Positions 39,649 to 51,467 of a DNA stretch of 64,000 nt are shown piece after piece; positions within the stretch are counted from its first letter, which is position 1, and every line of letters starts with the position of its first letter. The notes under the pieces are model-generated. The model saw only the letters and a list, made by a program, of their open reading frames with translations, was not told where the DNA came from and did not search any database. This DNA is from Brachycybe producta (taxonomy: Eukaryota > Arthropoda > Diplopoda > Playtdesmida > Andrognathidae), in assembly GCA_036925085.1 (NCBI GenBank), contig JAUPFP010000005.1, positions 9,244,498-9,308,497 on the forward strand, written 5' to 3'. The translations under genes were made by a program, and so were the position numbers.

Positions 39649-40446
39649 AGAAATCGTACAATTAGAAGTTTTTGCGAGTAAGTTTGTCAAATACATCTTA
39701 AACTGTGTTTCATAAAACCCAAGGGTTCTGCGACTTACTCGTTTGGGTTTCTGTGAAGACCTGCAAAACTACTATAAATATTGAAATGTTTCACGTCGTT
39801 TTTTATTTTTTATTTTACGATATCTGAAATTAAAAATAAAATATCCAAAAAACTAAAAAAAAAAACATAAAAACTATATTAATATGATTGTTGCTTTCAC
39901 AGAAAGGTTTTTCATACAAAAAATAATATTGTTTAGAATTCTGTGATCTGAAAAAGTTTAACAAACAGTGCTCCGAGTTATTCAATTGTCAAAAAAAAAT
40001 GGTGTGCTGATTTTGGGTATTCTTTCGATTATGGAGCCAGTAGCCTCTTTCAAACTAACTTCTTTACGTTGCACTTATGGTGCGAAATAAGCCAAAGAAG
40101 CTGTGTAATCTCCTGCATGGAGGCTAAGCGGATGCAAATATTAAAAAAATCTATGATTTGATAACAACAAACACTTCAAATTTCTTCATTTTTTTAATTT
40201 CTTGTTGACACGTCTCACGGAAAAAGATATTCAGAAAAAAAAATACATCCATGATGATAAAACTTTTTTTCTCCAAATTTCTTGGCTATAGACTTCTTGA
40301 TTATCGTTTATTTTGAAGATGCATTTTGATGCAGCTTTTCAACTAAATAGCCCCTTTGTCATAGGCCCTCTGAGCTATCTGCGGAGTAATTATTATTTAA
40401 ATTTAACAAAAAAACACACTAACTCAATTTATTATGTATTAATTCT
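39649..40446. other. VPS4-PGK convergent spacer with a hAT-like MITE and a repeat fragment
   Basis: 39703-39971 begins CTGTGTTTCATAAAACCCAA plus a gggttctgcg block and ends AAGTTTAACAAACAGTG, the pattern of a hAT-type MITE; no clear target duplication. The text at about 40350-40400 (tttgtcataggccctctgag, agtaattatt) matches 18005-18056. A run of 15 G lies upstream at 39542-39556. No gene is seen. Confidence 0.4.
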
Positions 40447-40452
40447 TTTATT
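40447..40452 (-). terminator. Candidate poly(A) signal for PGK
   Basis: AATAAA on the minus strand 24 nt after the PGK stop. Another is at 40428-40433. Confidence 0.4.
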
Positions 40453-40475
40453 AACAAATGGAGTGATGGTTCTAA

Positions 40476-43454
40476 TTATGCATCTGTAAGAGCAGCCACT
40501 CCGGGAAGAATTTTACCTTAAAAAACCAGATTAGTGTAAGAATACTGAACTCTCGATCATTTAAAATCAATTACCTTCTAATAGTTCGAGACAAGCACCA
40601 CCTCCAGTACTAATGTGGCTCACTTTATCCTCTACGTTCATCTTGGCGGCACATGTGGCCGTCGCACCACCACCTAAAATTGAGCCTTTAGTTTGTGATT
40701 TCAATTACTTTTAACGGACTAAAGGCCTTTTCATGATTATGCGACTAAGTGTGGCACAAATGGTAATATGGAATATTGACGTTAAAATTGAAGTTACAAC
40801 CAATGTCGTGTACCTCAATGCATTGTTTGCTGTGATGTCATTTTGACGTCAGTTTTCCGTATTGCTGCTTCCGTCACACGTACTTCGTCGTATAATCATA
40901 ACCAGGCCTTTATAACACAATTTAAAGCACACTTACATGAAAACTAATACAAACAGATATTGACTTAAGTCCACTTAACGAACACTCATATGGAACGTAC
41001 CAATGATGGTGGTGGCTCCGTTAGCTGAGACGTCAACGACAGCTTTCATTATTTCTTTGGTCCCGTTTGAAAAGTTCTCATATTGAAAGACTCCAGCTGG
41101 ACTAAAGAAACAGTTTGTTTGGCTTTTGTTTATTCCGGTTGCATACAATGGTAGTTTTAACTTGCCCATTCCAAACAATTGTTTTTGCTCTCATAACCAC
41201 TTCCGTGAAGATCTTTCCAGATTCTGGACCAATATCCATACACTGTGATGGATACAAACAGAAAATAGACTTTGATATTTACAAGTGTTGTGTGGTAGTT
41301 AGTAACACTTGCCATCCACCCATTGGGAATTCCCTCGTGAATCGTCGCCGATCCAACTTTGGCATTTTCAGCAAATTTGTCGGCTGTGACAAAGTCGACA
41401 GGAAGATGGATGGTTACTTTGTTCTCTTGAGCTCTGTCCATCAGTTTCTGAATTATTTTTGCTCCTTCTTTGTCGTACAATGATGTACCAATCTATATGT
41501 GGATGTGTTTGAGCCTCGTTTGTATTTACGATCAGTGAATTCACAAAAACAATTGAAACATCATACACACACTAATTCCCTTCAACTGCTTGAGGAAAGT
41601 GCAGGCCATTCCTCCACAGATGATTATTTCATCCACCTTAGCCAGAAGATTTTCGATTAACTGGATTTTATCATGAACTTTTGCACTACCGGTACATAAT
41701 AAAATGCACTAATCAGCAAATAGATTCAATTTAAGGTGGCTCAGTAGTTACATTTTAAGGAAACAATATTTTTAAATTCTCAAAAATTTCCCCCCCCCCC
41801 CCCAAAAAAAAACAAGTATTTTGAGATGTAATTTTCCAAAAGTGATGAATTATTGTATTTAAATTTTTCATGCAAATTAGTTATTCCACATTTTACTTTC
41901 AAAACTTGTATAAATTGTAATTTAATTAAATCTTTTAAAGTGTAACTGTCTTCTTCTTTTCCTGGACCAAGTCCCGCACAGTAAGGAGTTGGGCAATGAT
42001 GAGCCACACAAAAAAAAACTAAAGAATCATACCCGCCCAGAATGGCTAAGAATGGTCGCTTTGGATTCTCTAAGGCTAATGCAAAGTACGTCAATTCCTT
42101 CTCCATGAGGAATCCAGCTACCCTCTGCGGCAGATCGATACCAATCATCGAACTGTGTATTAGAAACTTTTTGATTCAGACGAAATGCATTCAATTTGTG
42201 TGCCTGTGCAATTAAACGTGTAAATTACACAATGTACCTATGTGCTCTGTGTGCAGTTCCAAATGCATCATTGACGTAGACATCTCCAAGTTTTGCAAGC
42301 GATGATCTGAATGAAGCAATTTGTTCGGCAGTCGCTTCGAACTTTTTTTAAAATCGGATTTGAGATAAACAATATTTTTTAAGAAAAGAAAATCAGACAA
42401 AAAATAAGTCAGAATTTTTTTTCAGATAAATGAGGAAGTTAAATATACAGTATACTATATACTGTATATAATTATATCACTTAATTAAAAAAAAAAACAT
42501 TATAATTTCAGTCTGGAAAATTGTAAATTACAAATCTTTGTGTGAATGATTTATTTTAAAATTATTAAATTTAATTCAATAAATTGGACGTGAGTGCAAT
42601 TTCAGATAATTAGAATTTAAAGATATAAAGATATAATATAAGAATTAAAAAATATATATTTTTTATCTAAAAAAATAAATGTGATATTTATTTAAAAATC
42701 GTATAATCTGAAATGCACGTTAAACTTGAAAAATAAAACAAACACTTGTTGTTGCCAAAACAGCGATTTCGGCACAAACCTTTTTACCGCTTCGATCAGC
42801 TCCTTTCCCTTCCTCTTCGATGTGGAATCTGAGATTCTCTAGAAGAATGACAGACCCTGGAGTCGGATTTTCGCAAGCCGCTTCAACTTTCGCTCCGACA
42901 CAATCGTTTAAGAATGTCACGTCGCTACAATACAAAATCAAGTTCGAATCTTAAATAAAATATACAATCGCCGCTGGCGGCTTCGCGCGCCCATATAGCG
43001 ATCGAAACTCAAACATATTACCGTGCGAGAAGAGTTCTCAGTTCGTTGACTAGTAGTTTCATCGTATACCAACGGTTACTTTTTCCATACGGTCTTCCTA
43101 AATGACTCATCAGGACAACTGACTTCGCTCCGTTGTCCAATGCGTACCTGATGCTGTCCAGGGTCGCAACGATCCTGCAACGTGAATCGGGGTAAAAGGT
43201 CAACATCGAACACTCTAATTCCGACCGAGATACGTGTGACACGTGCTCATATATGTCTATAGACTGACTTAATTACCGCTGGTTATTTACCACCTTGTTC
43301 ATTCTCAACGGCACGTTGAAGTCAACCCTGCAAAAAAATATATATGATGCATTTAATGATAAAAGTCTCTCATTGCCACCCTCGGTTACCTCATGAGAAC
43401 TCTCTTGTCTTTCACATCTAAATTACAAAGTCTAAGCTTACTGAATGCCATCAT
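40476..43454 (-). CDS. PGK: Phosphoglycerate kinase
   Basis: Glycolytic enzyme transferring phosphate between 1,3-bisphosphoglycerate and ADP in the cytosol. Exons in transcript order: 43390-43454, 43277-43327, 43022-43174, 42780-42924, 42238-42341, 42033-42152, 41571-41685, 41313-41492, 41166-41242, 41001-41101, 40575-40673, 40476-40516. They total 1251 nt, 416 aa (415 from the second of two adjacent ATGs). Family motifs: [96 protein letters not shown]. The nucleotide-site motif GGGDT reads GGGAT, with Ala374 in place of the conserved Mg-binding Asp; other changes include CGGMACTF for GGGMAFTF. Introns 8 (41243-41312) and 9 (41102-41165) both start GCAAGT, flanking a 77-nt exon. The gene is head to head with NFS1 and tail to tail with VPS4. 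Activity is uncertain because of the Asp change. Confidence 0.95.
41790..41803. repeat. Poly-C run in a PGK intron
   Basis: Fourteen C followed by an A run in intron 6; assembly length here may be unreliable. Confidence 0.7.
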
Positions 43455-43553
43455 TGTAATAATTAACAAACTATCAAAATCATATCAACCGCGCGATATC
43501 GACATGAAAAACGTTAACCGACACGTTCTTTAACTGATCGGTTTATCAACCGG

Positions 43554-43561
43554 TGACGTCA
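43554..43561. promoter_or_regulatory. CRE/ATF palindrome TGACGTCA
   Basis: Exact consensus site for CREB/ATF-type factors, about 100 bp upstream of the PGK ATG and 552 bp upstream of the NFS1 ATG. Confidence 0.5.
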
Positions 43562-43814
43562 CATTTTTATTGTATTTAGCATAGACAAGACGTCACGACG
43601 ATGCAATCGGTTGATAATAACCACAATTTTGTTGACGTTAGTTTATTCTTTTATTTGAGTAATTACTATCATTGTTGATTAAAAAGCTTTTATTTCAATA
43701 GTTTAGAACACGGACAATACTATAAACGTAATTAAAATGCTATAAAATTACGTTAACTATTTTAATTAAATTTATCAAAAAATTATGTTCATGTCGTCTA
43801 CGGTGGCCCGCGTT

Positions 43815-43975
43815 TACGGTGGCCTATGTTGATAATTTCTGTTTTTAAAGTCTGGTAGAATTTCTCACAGTTATTTTTACGGAGATTGCTTAAAGACAGT
43901 TAAATACATGTAAAAATAGCTGTGATAAATTCTGCCAGACTTTAAAAACAGAAGTTATCAACATGGGCCACCGTA
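43815..43975. repeat. Foldback element inside the PGK/NFS1 promoter
   Basis: tacggtggcctatgttgata, atttctgtttttaaagtctg and ctcacagttatttttac on the left are inverted on the right (gtaaaaatagctgtgataaa, cagactttaaaaacagaagt, tatcaacatgggccaccgta). Arms are about 65 bp with few mismatches. Flanking 'acggtggc' occurs again just outside on both sides. Confidence 0.75.
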
Positions 43976-44112
43976 GTCGTCGGTGGCTAGTTGTTCAGAA
44001 GATATTTTGTCGCGGCGGCCGGTAGTTGTTTAAGTCGCTATTTTATCGGCGGCGAATGTCACACAGCGTCTGATTTTTTCCTGCTTTTTAAAAAGTAATT
44101 TTTTTTGTGATA

Positions 44113-47100
44113 ATGTATCTGCGAAGGTTTTATTGTAGAGCTGTAAAGATAGGAAATGAGTTAAATAAACATGTGCATAAAAGAAAATTATCAACCACTT
44201 ATGGTAATGTAATATTCGTTGACAAATGACGTTTCAACGTAAAAGTACGGCTAATGTGGTCTCTCCATAGAAACCCTGTTAAATTAAAACTATAAAGTCT
44301 TAGGAGGGGCCACATTTGACCTACGACTGCGAGAACTGTTAACAGCATGCTTCTTATGCGCTAGTAAATTTACGGAAGAGTTTGTATCTTAACTATAAAT
44401 ACATATTTTATTGTTTTTTCGTAGCTGACAAAGTGGAAAGTGGTGAATTACGTCCTCTTTACTTGGATGCTCAGGCAACAACTCCATTAGTAATAGATTC
44501 AGTACTTTGAATTTGAACGTTTTAGTGACTTTTTTTTTTGCATTACTAGGATCCGCGTGTCTTGGACGCAATGTTACCGTATTTAACGTCGTTATATGGA
44601 AATCCACATTCAAGAACACACGCTTATGGCTGGGAAAGTGAAAAAGCGGTTGAGAATGCGAGAAAGGTATTAGAACAAAAAACCACTCTTGTCATGGTTT
44701 ATTGAGAAAAAAACGACGAAAACGCATTTTACTTATGATTTAAATTCAAGTTAGAGTTTTAAGTTCATGTTAATAATTAAGTTCAAGTTCATGTTCAAGT
44801 TAATAATGAAGTTGCAACTAACAATTCAGTGAACAGGGCCGCCGCGTGCAGTTGTGCACCACACAACCATTAAGCTAAAAAAAAGTTCCTACAAAAAAGT
44901 GTTTAGCCAATGGCAATGAGTGCTACATTGTATGACTTTTCCGTCGTTTTATTTCTAACGGGTGGATTACATGATGCTTCTTTTACTCACTACTAGTGTG
45001 CTAACTATTGGGTGCATATGGGGCGATTCGGGTTGGAAAAGCACAAGGATTCAAGAATTTCTAAAATTCTAAAAAAATGGGTCAAAAACCAAGTCTATAG
45101 TGTTTGGCTTTTTTCAAAAAAACGGCCAAAAGTTGAAAAATATTTAAATATTTTAAAAGCTCTAAAAATACCTCAGGAGCGCTCAACTGACTCCAGAAGT
45201 CCTCCTTTTTCTTGTCCACTTTATGAGAGTTTGCCCAATGGCGCCTTATACCCACGCAGCGGTGCTGTCAGTGAAAATTATTATAACTTCGTTTACTTTT
45301 CTAATTTCAAATAAATCTTGAAATTCTTTCTTAAGGTGTTCATCATAAAGTGTAAATTGTCGATTTTCTGCAACATGTTGAAAAATACAACAGTTTTTTT
45401 TGTTTAAACTAATCCTTAGCAAGTAGCGAATCTAATTGGTTCCGATCCGAAAGAGATCGTCTTCACAAGCGGAGCCACAGAATCAAATAACATGGCCATC
45501 AAAGGAGTTGCACGGTTCTACGCTACAAATAAGAAACACATAATTACAACACAAACAGTCAGTTTACTATTTGTCCTAATTAGGTAATCACAGAAGATAA
45601 TATAACTGTATTTGTTTTTAGGAACATAAGTGTGTTTTGGACTCCTGCCGTGCTTTAGAAGCGGAAGGATTCGAAGTAACGTATTTACCGGTTCATCAGA
45701 ACGGATTGATAGACTTAGAGGTGATAAAGTCACTTAACGATAGTCTTGAGATTAGAAATTTAAACGAAAACGTGTTTTCTTTATTTGGTTTAATTTTATC
45801 AGAATCTGGAGAGATCGATCCGACCCGATACAGTTCTCGTGTCGATCATGACGGTCAACAACGAAATCGGAGTCAAACAACCGGTTGGTGAAATCGGTAG
45901 ATTGTGTCGTTCCAAGAAGGTTTTCTTTCATACAGATGCAGCTCAGGCAGTCGGAAAGATTCCTATGGATGTGAACGAGATGAATATTGATCTTATGTCC
46001 ATAAGTGGCCACAAGATTTACGGACCTAAAGGTTTGAATACTTTTTCTTAACTTTTTTTCAGTTGTTTGTGATTTTAAAGAATGAGGAATTTGTTTGATT
46101 GGGATGGAAGGCGTTGGGGCGTTATACGTAAGACGTCGACCGAGAGTTAGAATCGAACCAATTCAAAGTGGTGGCGGTCAAGAAAGAGGAATGCGTAGTG
46201 GAACGGTTCCGACTCCAATCGTTGTTGGATTGGGAATGGCTTGTGAAGTTTCTACAAATGAAATAGAGGTGATTGTACGAAAGGAAAAGAATCAATTTGA
46301 TAAAATCATTTCATTTTCTGACTTGTTGTGGGAGTAGAAAATGACGAGAACGCTTTTTGTAAACAAAATTATTTTTAATTATTTGAAACTGAAACAAAAT
46401 TGTTTTAAATTTTTGAAACTTTTAAATAGTAAATGGTGGTGTATATAAATTTTTCATGATGATTTCTTAAAATATACATTTTATGAAAGTTTGAATTAGA
46501 TATTTAATGAAAAAGATGATTTCAACCTGCTAAATAAAGTATATTTTCAAAGAAATAAGATAATTTCAAATAAACCTTGACATTGTTTTTACTATCTGTT
46601 AAAAAAAAACGTTCACTTCGTTTTTCTGCACCATATTAAAAACAAATAAAACAAATGAACAGATTTTCCTGCTAAAAAGTTGCTGACATTGTGTTGTATT
46701 TTGTCTTAAGTACGATCATCGTCGAATGGAAATGCTCTCCAAGAGATTACTTGATAAAATCATGTCTAATCTAACGCACGTTGTTCGTAACGGAGATGAT
46801 GTTCAGTTTTATCCAGGGTGCATTAACCTTTCGTTTGCATTCGTCGAAGGTGAAAGTCTTTTGATGGCCTTGAAGGATGTGGCTTTATCTTCTGGAAGGT
46901 TTTGTTTATTTTGTTACAGTACAATTTGCTTTATCATCATTGTATTCTTTAAATTATTTGTTCAAATCTATTAAGTGCTTGTACTTCTGCATCTTTGGAA
47001 CCTTCGTATGTATTGAGAGCAATCGGTGCAGACGAAGACTTGGCACATTCTTCAATAAGGTGTGAATTGCTTCTGTCGGGGAAAAAAACAAAAACGACTA

Positions 47101-47917
47101 AAAGTGGGAAAAACAGTTGAGTGTTTACCTTTTTTTTTGTATAATAGATTTGGTTTTGGAAGGTTTACTTCAGAGGAGGAAGTTGATTATACTGCAGAAA
47201 GGTGCATTGAACATGTAAATAGGTTGCGAGAGATGAGGTGAGTCTTTGAACAATTTTATTAAGTGTTCGAGTTTGTGATGACGAAATAAAATAACGACGA
47301 GAACGCTTTTTTTTTAAAAAAAAAACATATTATGGAAAGGGTATAAACATATTATTTTTGAGCTGGTTTTAAAGCTTAAGTGTCCCCCCCTCCCTCAACT
47401 CTAGTTATTCGGTCTTTCAGGGGTAAAATTAAGAGAAATTTGAAAGTGTTTTAGAAACTAGAAAGATACCTCAAAATAAGCTTTTTTGCGTCAGGTTGAA
47501 AATGACTCAACTTTAAGCAAACGATATTTTTAAATGTTTGTTTATAAAAAGTTTATTTTGAAAGGTGTCAACATGAAAATACTATTAAGTGACTCAACTA
47601 CCGTTTTAGTTCTAATTCTTTCAATTTTTCTTTAGTGTTGCTTCTGAAACATAAATTAAGAAAAGATTGAAAATCAGTTGCTCATAAAATATTAATTTAT
47701 TTGAGAATGATGTTCTTTTATAAAAAAAAATTTGTCGTTTACACTTCTAAAAAGTGCTTCAAAAAAGGAAGCGTTCTTTTAGGTTTTTTCCTGTGAAATA
47801 TTGGCTAAATTTAAGTTGATAATGTTTTGTTTTGTTTCAAAAATTTCAAACAGTCCTCTGTGGGAAATGGTACAAGAAGGAATTGATCTAAAAGCGATTA
47901 AGTGGACCCAACATTAA
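44113..47917 (+). CDS. NFS1: Mitochondrial cysteine desulfurase
   Basis: PLP enzyme that takes sulfur from cysteine for Fe-S cluster assembly with ISD11/ISCU/frataxin. Exons: 44113-44203, 44425-44489, 44550-44666, 45420-45557, 45622-45720, 45803-46031, 46111-46268, 46711-46898, 46976-47059, 47148-47237, 47854-47917. They total 1323 nt, 440 aa (human about 457). The first about 30 residues are basic and acid-poor, as in a matrix targeting peptide. [10 protein letters not shown] opens the fold, HTDAAQA is the PLP-stacking motif, Lys241 in SGHK is the Schiff-base lysine, and Cys364 in SSGSACTSAS is the sulfur-accepting cysteine on its mobile loop. [12 protein letters not shown] is intact and the C-terminus ends KWTQH as in animals. 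All introns are GT-AG; intron 6 uses an acceptor (gggatggaag) with a poor pyrimidine tract. Intron 10 holds a family A foldback copy and intron 3 a 100-codon open frame of no known family. Confidence 0.97.
47364..47705. repeat. Foldback family A copy inside NFS1 intron 10
   Basis: 'gtgttttagaaactagaaag', 'caaaataagcttttttgcg' and 'aagtttattttgaaaggtgt' occur in the family A order, with 'actaccgttttagttct' on the right arm. It fills much of the intron between 47238 and 47853. Confidence 0.65.
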
Positions 47918-47993
47918 CGTGTCCTCAAGTACTTATATGTCATTAAAGGTTTTACAAGTTGTCTGATAAGTTCGAACAAATGCATCTATATTT

Positions 47994-47999
47994 AATAAA
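47994..47999 (+). terminator. Candidate poly(A) signal for NFS1
   Basis: AATAAA 77 nt after the NFS1 stop codon, a typical distance for a short 3' UTR. Confidence 0.5.
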
Positions 48000-48298
48000 A
48001 CACTGTGAAATTTAATGTGTATTGGTTATATTTTCGTTTCATGTACAGCTCTACATTTGTCCTTTGGTTATTATTAATTATATATATAAAGATTAACAAT
48101 AATGTGCTATAATATTCAGTTAATTAAAATGTCACATTTCTTACTGTAACTAGTTTATATGCCTTTGTTTTTATCACGATTACATTGAATTAAATTGTTT
48201 CAAGGAAAGATAGCAACGTACAAGTGCCCAAGTAGCCCAACTGGCAAATGTTAAAAGACAAATATGGATACAGTGTGCTCTAATGTCCATAGTGTGAT

Positions 48299-48489
48299 TG
48301 GCATCTGTAGACAGCTTCAGAATTTCTTTGATTCCGCCCTTTTATGAGCGTCAGACCAAATATCAATAAATTGGAAATAAAAAGGGCGGGGAATGTGACA
48401 TCAGACCCAGTAACAAACGAATTAGAAATTGATGACGCTCATAAAAAAAGCGACGCCAAAGAAATTCTGAAGCTGTCTATAGATGCCTG
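48299..48489. repeat. Foldback element, family C (copy 2)
   Basis: ggcatctgtagacagcttca and, inverted, gaagctgtctatagatgcct. The interior has ccgcccttttatgagcgtca, caaatatcaataaattgg and gacgctcataaaaaaag as at 35648-35843. Flanks tccatagtgtg (about 48285) and tccataagtgtg (48490) are nearly identical and probably derive from a target duplication. It lies between NFS1 and SH3BP5. Confidence 0.75.
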
Positions 48490-49165
48490 TCCATAAGTGT
48501 GGGGCATTATGAGCTAGTGTGTTCCAGACTTTACATTGGCGCACATTCAAAAATTCATAAAAACGTAACCGAGTGCGATTACGGAAATTGCAAAGCACCA
48601 TTTTACCCAAAGAATAACGTTCTTTTCAAAAATAATCGAATTTTCTATGTCTGATTTACTAATGAAAAGTTATGCTGCTTAAAAGTTTTGCATTTCATTC
48701 AAAGTTTTCAATGGAGTATTTAAAAAAAAGTAAGTCTTCAAATATTCTGAAAAAAAAAAAAAAAAGTATTTAAATTTCTCCTCCTAAAAAGTCCATAAAT
48801 TAAAAAAAAATTAATAACATTTTTGAAATTTACATAAAAAATACTGATAAAGACATTTGTGTGAAGTTTTGATGCACATCACTTTGTTTAGAAGACAATG
48901 GAGGATGACCTAATATGGCGTTATGAACACAAGATTGGTCTACGGTAAACATGCCATATGCGTGCACCCACTGTAACGTTTTATTCGGTATCATTGTTAT
49001 GACATCATTTCATTGCAGATTTCGAAACAACAATAACAACGGGACTTCCGGTTTTGTATTCGTACAGCTGTTCGTTTTTGGTGTTTTATGTTATCGTTTT
49101 AATGTCGGAAAGAAATCTTTTAAAACACTAACGAATATGTGAACAGACAGTTTATTTAACGTGAA
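48490..49165. other. NFS1-SH3BP5 spacer and probable SH3BP5 5' region
   Basis: After the family C element the spacer is AT-rich with A runs. Close to the SH3BP5 ATG, cgggacttccggttttg includes an ETS-like CTTCCGG motif. No gene is seen. Confidence 0.35.
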
Positions 49166-51467
49166 ATGAGTTCTTCAAAGGATAAATGTTTAGCGAAAGA
49201 AGAAGAAGAGGAGGAGGAATTAGATCCTAGAGTTCAGGTGAGAGAGAAAGGAAAGAGTAGAACAAACGTGGTTCTCATGTTAGTTAACATTATACAAAAA
49301 TGACGTCACGCGCATTGATTTATATGCGTAGACCACAATAGTCCTACCGTCACTTTAGACTGCTATATTTACTTAGTTTTTTCGTGTTTTAAGGTGGAAT
49401 TGGAGGTTTTGAATGTCTGTACTGACGAAATAAACCGTTTAGAAGTGCAGTTAGACGTGAGTTCTCTGTTTGATTTGGGTTTTTTTTCAGTTCTTTAATG
49501 AGTTTTTGTGTTCTAAATTTAGGAATCAAACGCTCATTTTAGAAGTGCTTTGACAGAATGCACTCAGAGACTCAATTATTTAATTGAGAAGTTGGGAAAA
49601 TGCATCGAAAAGGCAAAAGTTTACTACGATGCCATCGAAGTTTCCAAGAAGGTTTCAATTTTGTGTCGTTTTGCTATGAATATATCTTCAATTACGGTTC
49701 TAAATGAAATTATTGTTTCCTGTCCTGTTTTTATGTGTGTTTTTCAGGAGCAGATCGAATGTCAGAAGGCCGCAGTTAAGTTTCAAAGAGCCGTGAGCGT
49801 CTATTCGGCTGCTAAAGAACGAATTGCGCTTGCGGAACGTAGGTTTCAAAACAACGGAAGGAACGAAGACGAAGATTGTCAGTTTGATGTCATCTGGCAA
49901 GATATGCTCAATCACGACATGGAAAAGGTTTCGTGACGTTCTTAAATATGCTTTTAACGTCACTAGAATTGCATTTCGGAGACAACTATATTAAGAAATT
50001 GGAAGTTTTGTTTAGAAATAGAAGAATAAGTGAATTGAGAAGAAAAGCAATTATAGTAGAAAGCAATTCGATTAGGTCGATTATGTTAAGAAGAAAACAG
50101 AATACCCCCTACCACTTTAACTGCCCCTTTTGCTGTTTCTCGTCAATATTTACATTGAAATTCAATTATTTTGACCTAGAGCTTTAGTTAAACCTAGCAT
50201 ACATCTATGTTAAAAAAATGGCATTACCTAAATCTATAAATAATTCAAGGAAAAAGCTAAAATAAAAACTTACCAAAGAAAATAAAAATTAACAAATGGC
50301 CGCCAAAAAGACTTGCTTGAAACCCAATTGAACCAGGTGATAAGTTAAAAATATTCATCTGTGATTTCACGCTGATTTTCTGTCATTTATTTAATTTTTC
50401 ACAAATTTATTTTGTTAAAATTCATTTTGTCTTCTAATTTCGAACCTATTGCAATCATGCGCTATACAATTAGTAAAAGGAATGATTTTTTTTTTGTTTC
50501 TCTCATAAAAAAGTTGGTTTTAGCCGAAAGCCAAAGGTCAGAAAGCGAAAAGGAACATCGTCTGCGGGCTCAGTTGTTCGCAAAAGCCGAGAAAAACGTT
50601 CTGTATCTTGAACAGAAACTTAGAAGTGCCATTATCAAATCGAAGTAAGTGATAGAGGGTTTAGAAGAACGGAATGATTTTTGATAATATTAATTTGTAC
50701 ACAATCGTTTTCTGTGTTTAGGCCATATTACGAGTACAAAGCGTTATTTCAAAATGAACTGAAGGTGTGTTTCGATAATATGAATTGTGAAAAAGTTGAA
50801 ATATTTTTTTTTTGTTCATCATTGTTTCTATTTTAATATTATAGTTGCTGAAAGAGAAGATTGTTAGCCTTCAGAATGGTGTGGTCGGAGCAAAAGAACG
50901 TTATGCTCAAGCTTTGCGTAATTTAGAGACAATCTCCGAAGAGATCCACGAAAAGAGGAACCTTAAATGTCCCAGAGAACCTGGAGTTGGAGCTGAGATG
51001 ACTGAACTTTGTGATAGCAGTAAAGGTAGAATTTCTTTTTAAACTTTGAATATTTCGAAATTTGAACTTGAGATGAATTTGCAATGAGAAGCGTGAAGTT
51101 CATACGATTCCATCTCGTTAAAAAAACCATAACTATCAGCTCCGATAAAATCGGTTTGCCGATTTATCAGTGGAACCCGTATTTCTGACATTTTTTTTTC
51201 TTTCTTTCAGAGTTATCATCATTTTTAGAAGTTGGATGTAAATCTGACCGTTTGAAATTGGAAAATGGGTTCGATTTTAATGCAGACAACAAAACAATAG
51301 TTGACTCAGAGTTAGATGAATCAACTCTGTGTGCTTCCAGTTTATCACTCGAGAGCAGGCTTGAAGCTCTGAATTTATGTGGCCAAACATCAGATCGCGA
51401 TTCCAGTGATTCTTTTTCTTCCGGTACGAATAGAATCGTCGAACATTCTTCGGAAGCATCGTGTTAA
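49166..51467 (+). CDS. SH3BP5: SH3 domain-binding protein 5 homologue (Rab11 GEF family)
   Basis: Animal SH3BP5/REI-1 proteins are coiled-coil guanine-nucleotide exchange factors for Rab11; the mammalian form (Sab) also docks JNK at mitochondria. Exons: 49166-49237, 49394-49456, 49523-49651, 49748-49927, 50514-50644, 50722-50764, 50845-51025, 51211-51467. They total 1056 nt, 351 aa, shorter than human SH3BP5 (455) or SH3BP5L (393). An acidic N-terminus is followed by long coiled coils across about residues 25-265. Recognisable family text: LDPRVQVELEVLN, EINRLEVQLDESNAHFR, EAKVYYDA-like KAKVYYDAIE, WQDMLNHDMEKV-like, KSKPYYEYKA and LRNLETISEEIHEKR. The tail is Ser/Asp-rich and ends SSEASC. 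The exchange activity is inferred from family membership. All introns are GT-AG. The acceptor of exon 5 (ctcataaaaaag) is weak; a shifted start there would change only a few residues. Confidence 0.93.

Larger units (their letters stand above)
43455..44112. promoter_or_regulatory. Shared PGK/NFS1 intergenic promoter region
   Basis: Only 658 bp separate the two divergent start codons. A perfect CRE palindrome TGACGTCA is at 43554-43561, and a second GACGTCA lies near 43589. The text TATCAACCG...GACGTCA is roughly inverted around them. GC-richer stretches (gcgcgatatcg, cgcggcggccgg) suit a housekeeping promoter. The right half is occupied by a foldback element (43815-43975). Shared promoter function is inferred from the layout. 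Confidence 0.55.

Noticed and set aside
41309-41313. GT donor for PGK intron 8 (gcaagt|gttact)
   Set aside because: It keeps the frame but adds two residues not seen in the family and is a poor donor; GCAAGT gives the family length exactly. Kept as a stated alternative.
45012-45314. 100-codon open frame in NFS1 intron 3
   Set aside because: It has no recognisable family and no link to the neighbouring exons, which join without it.
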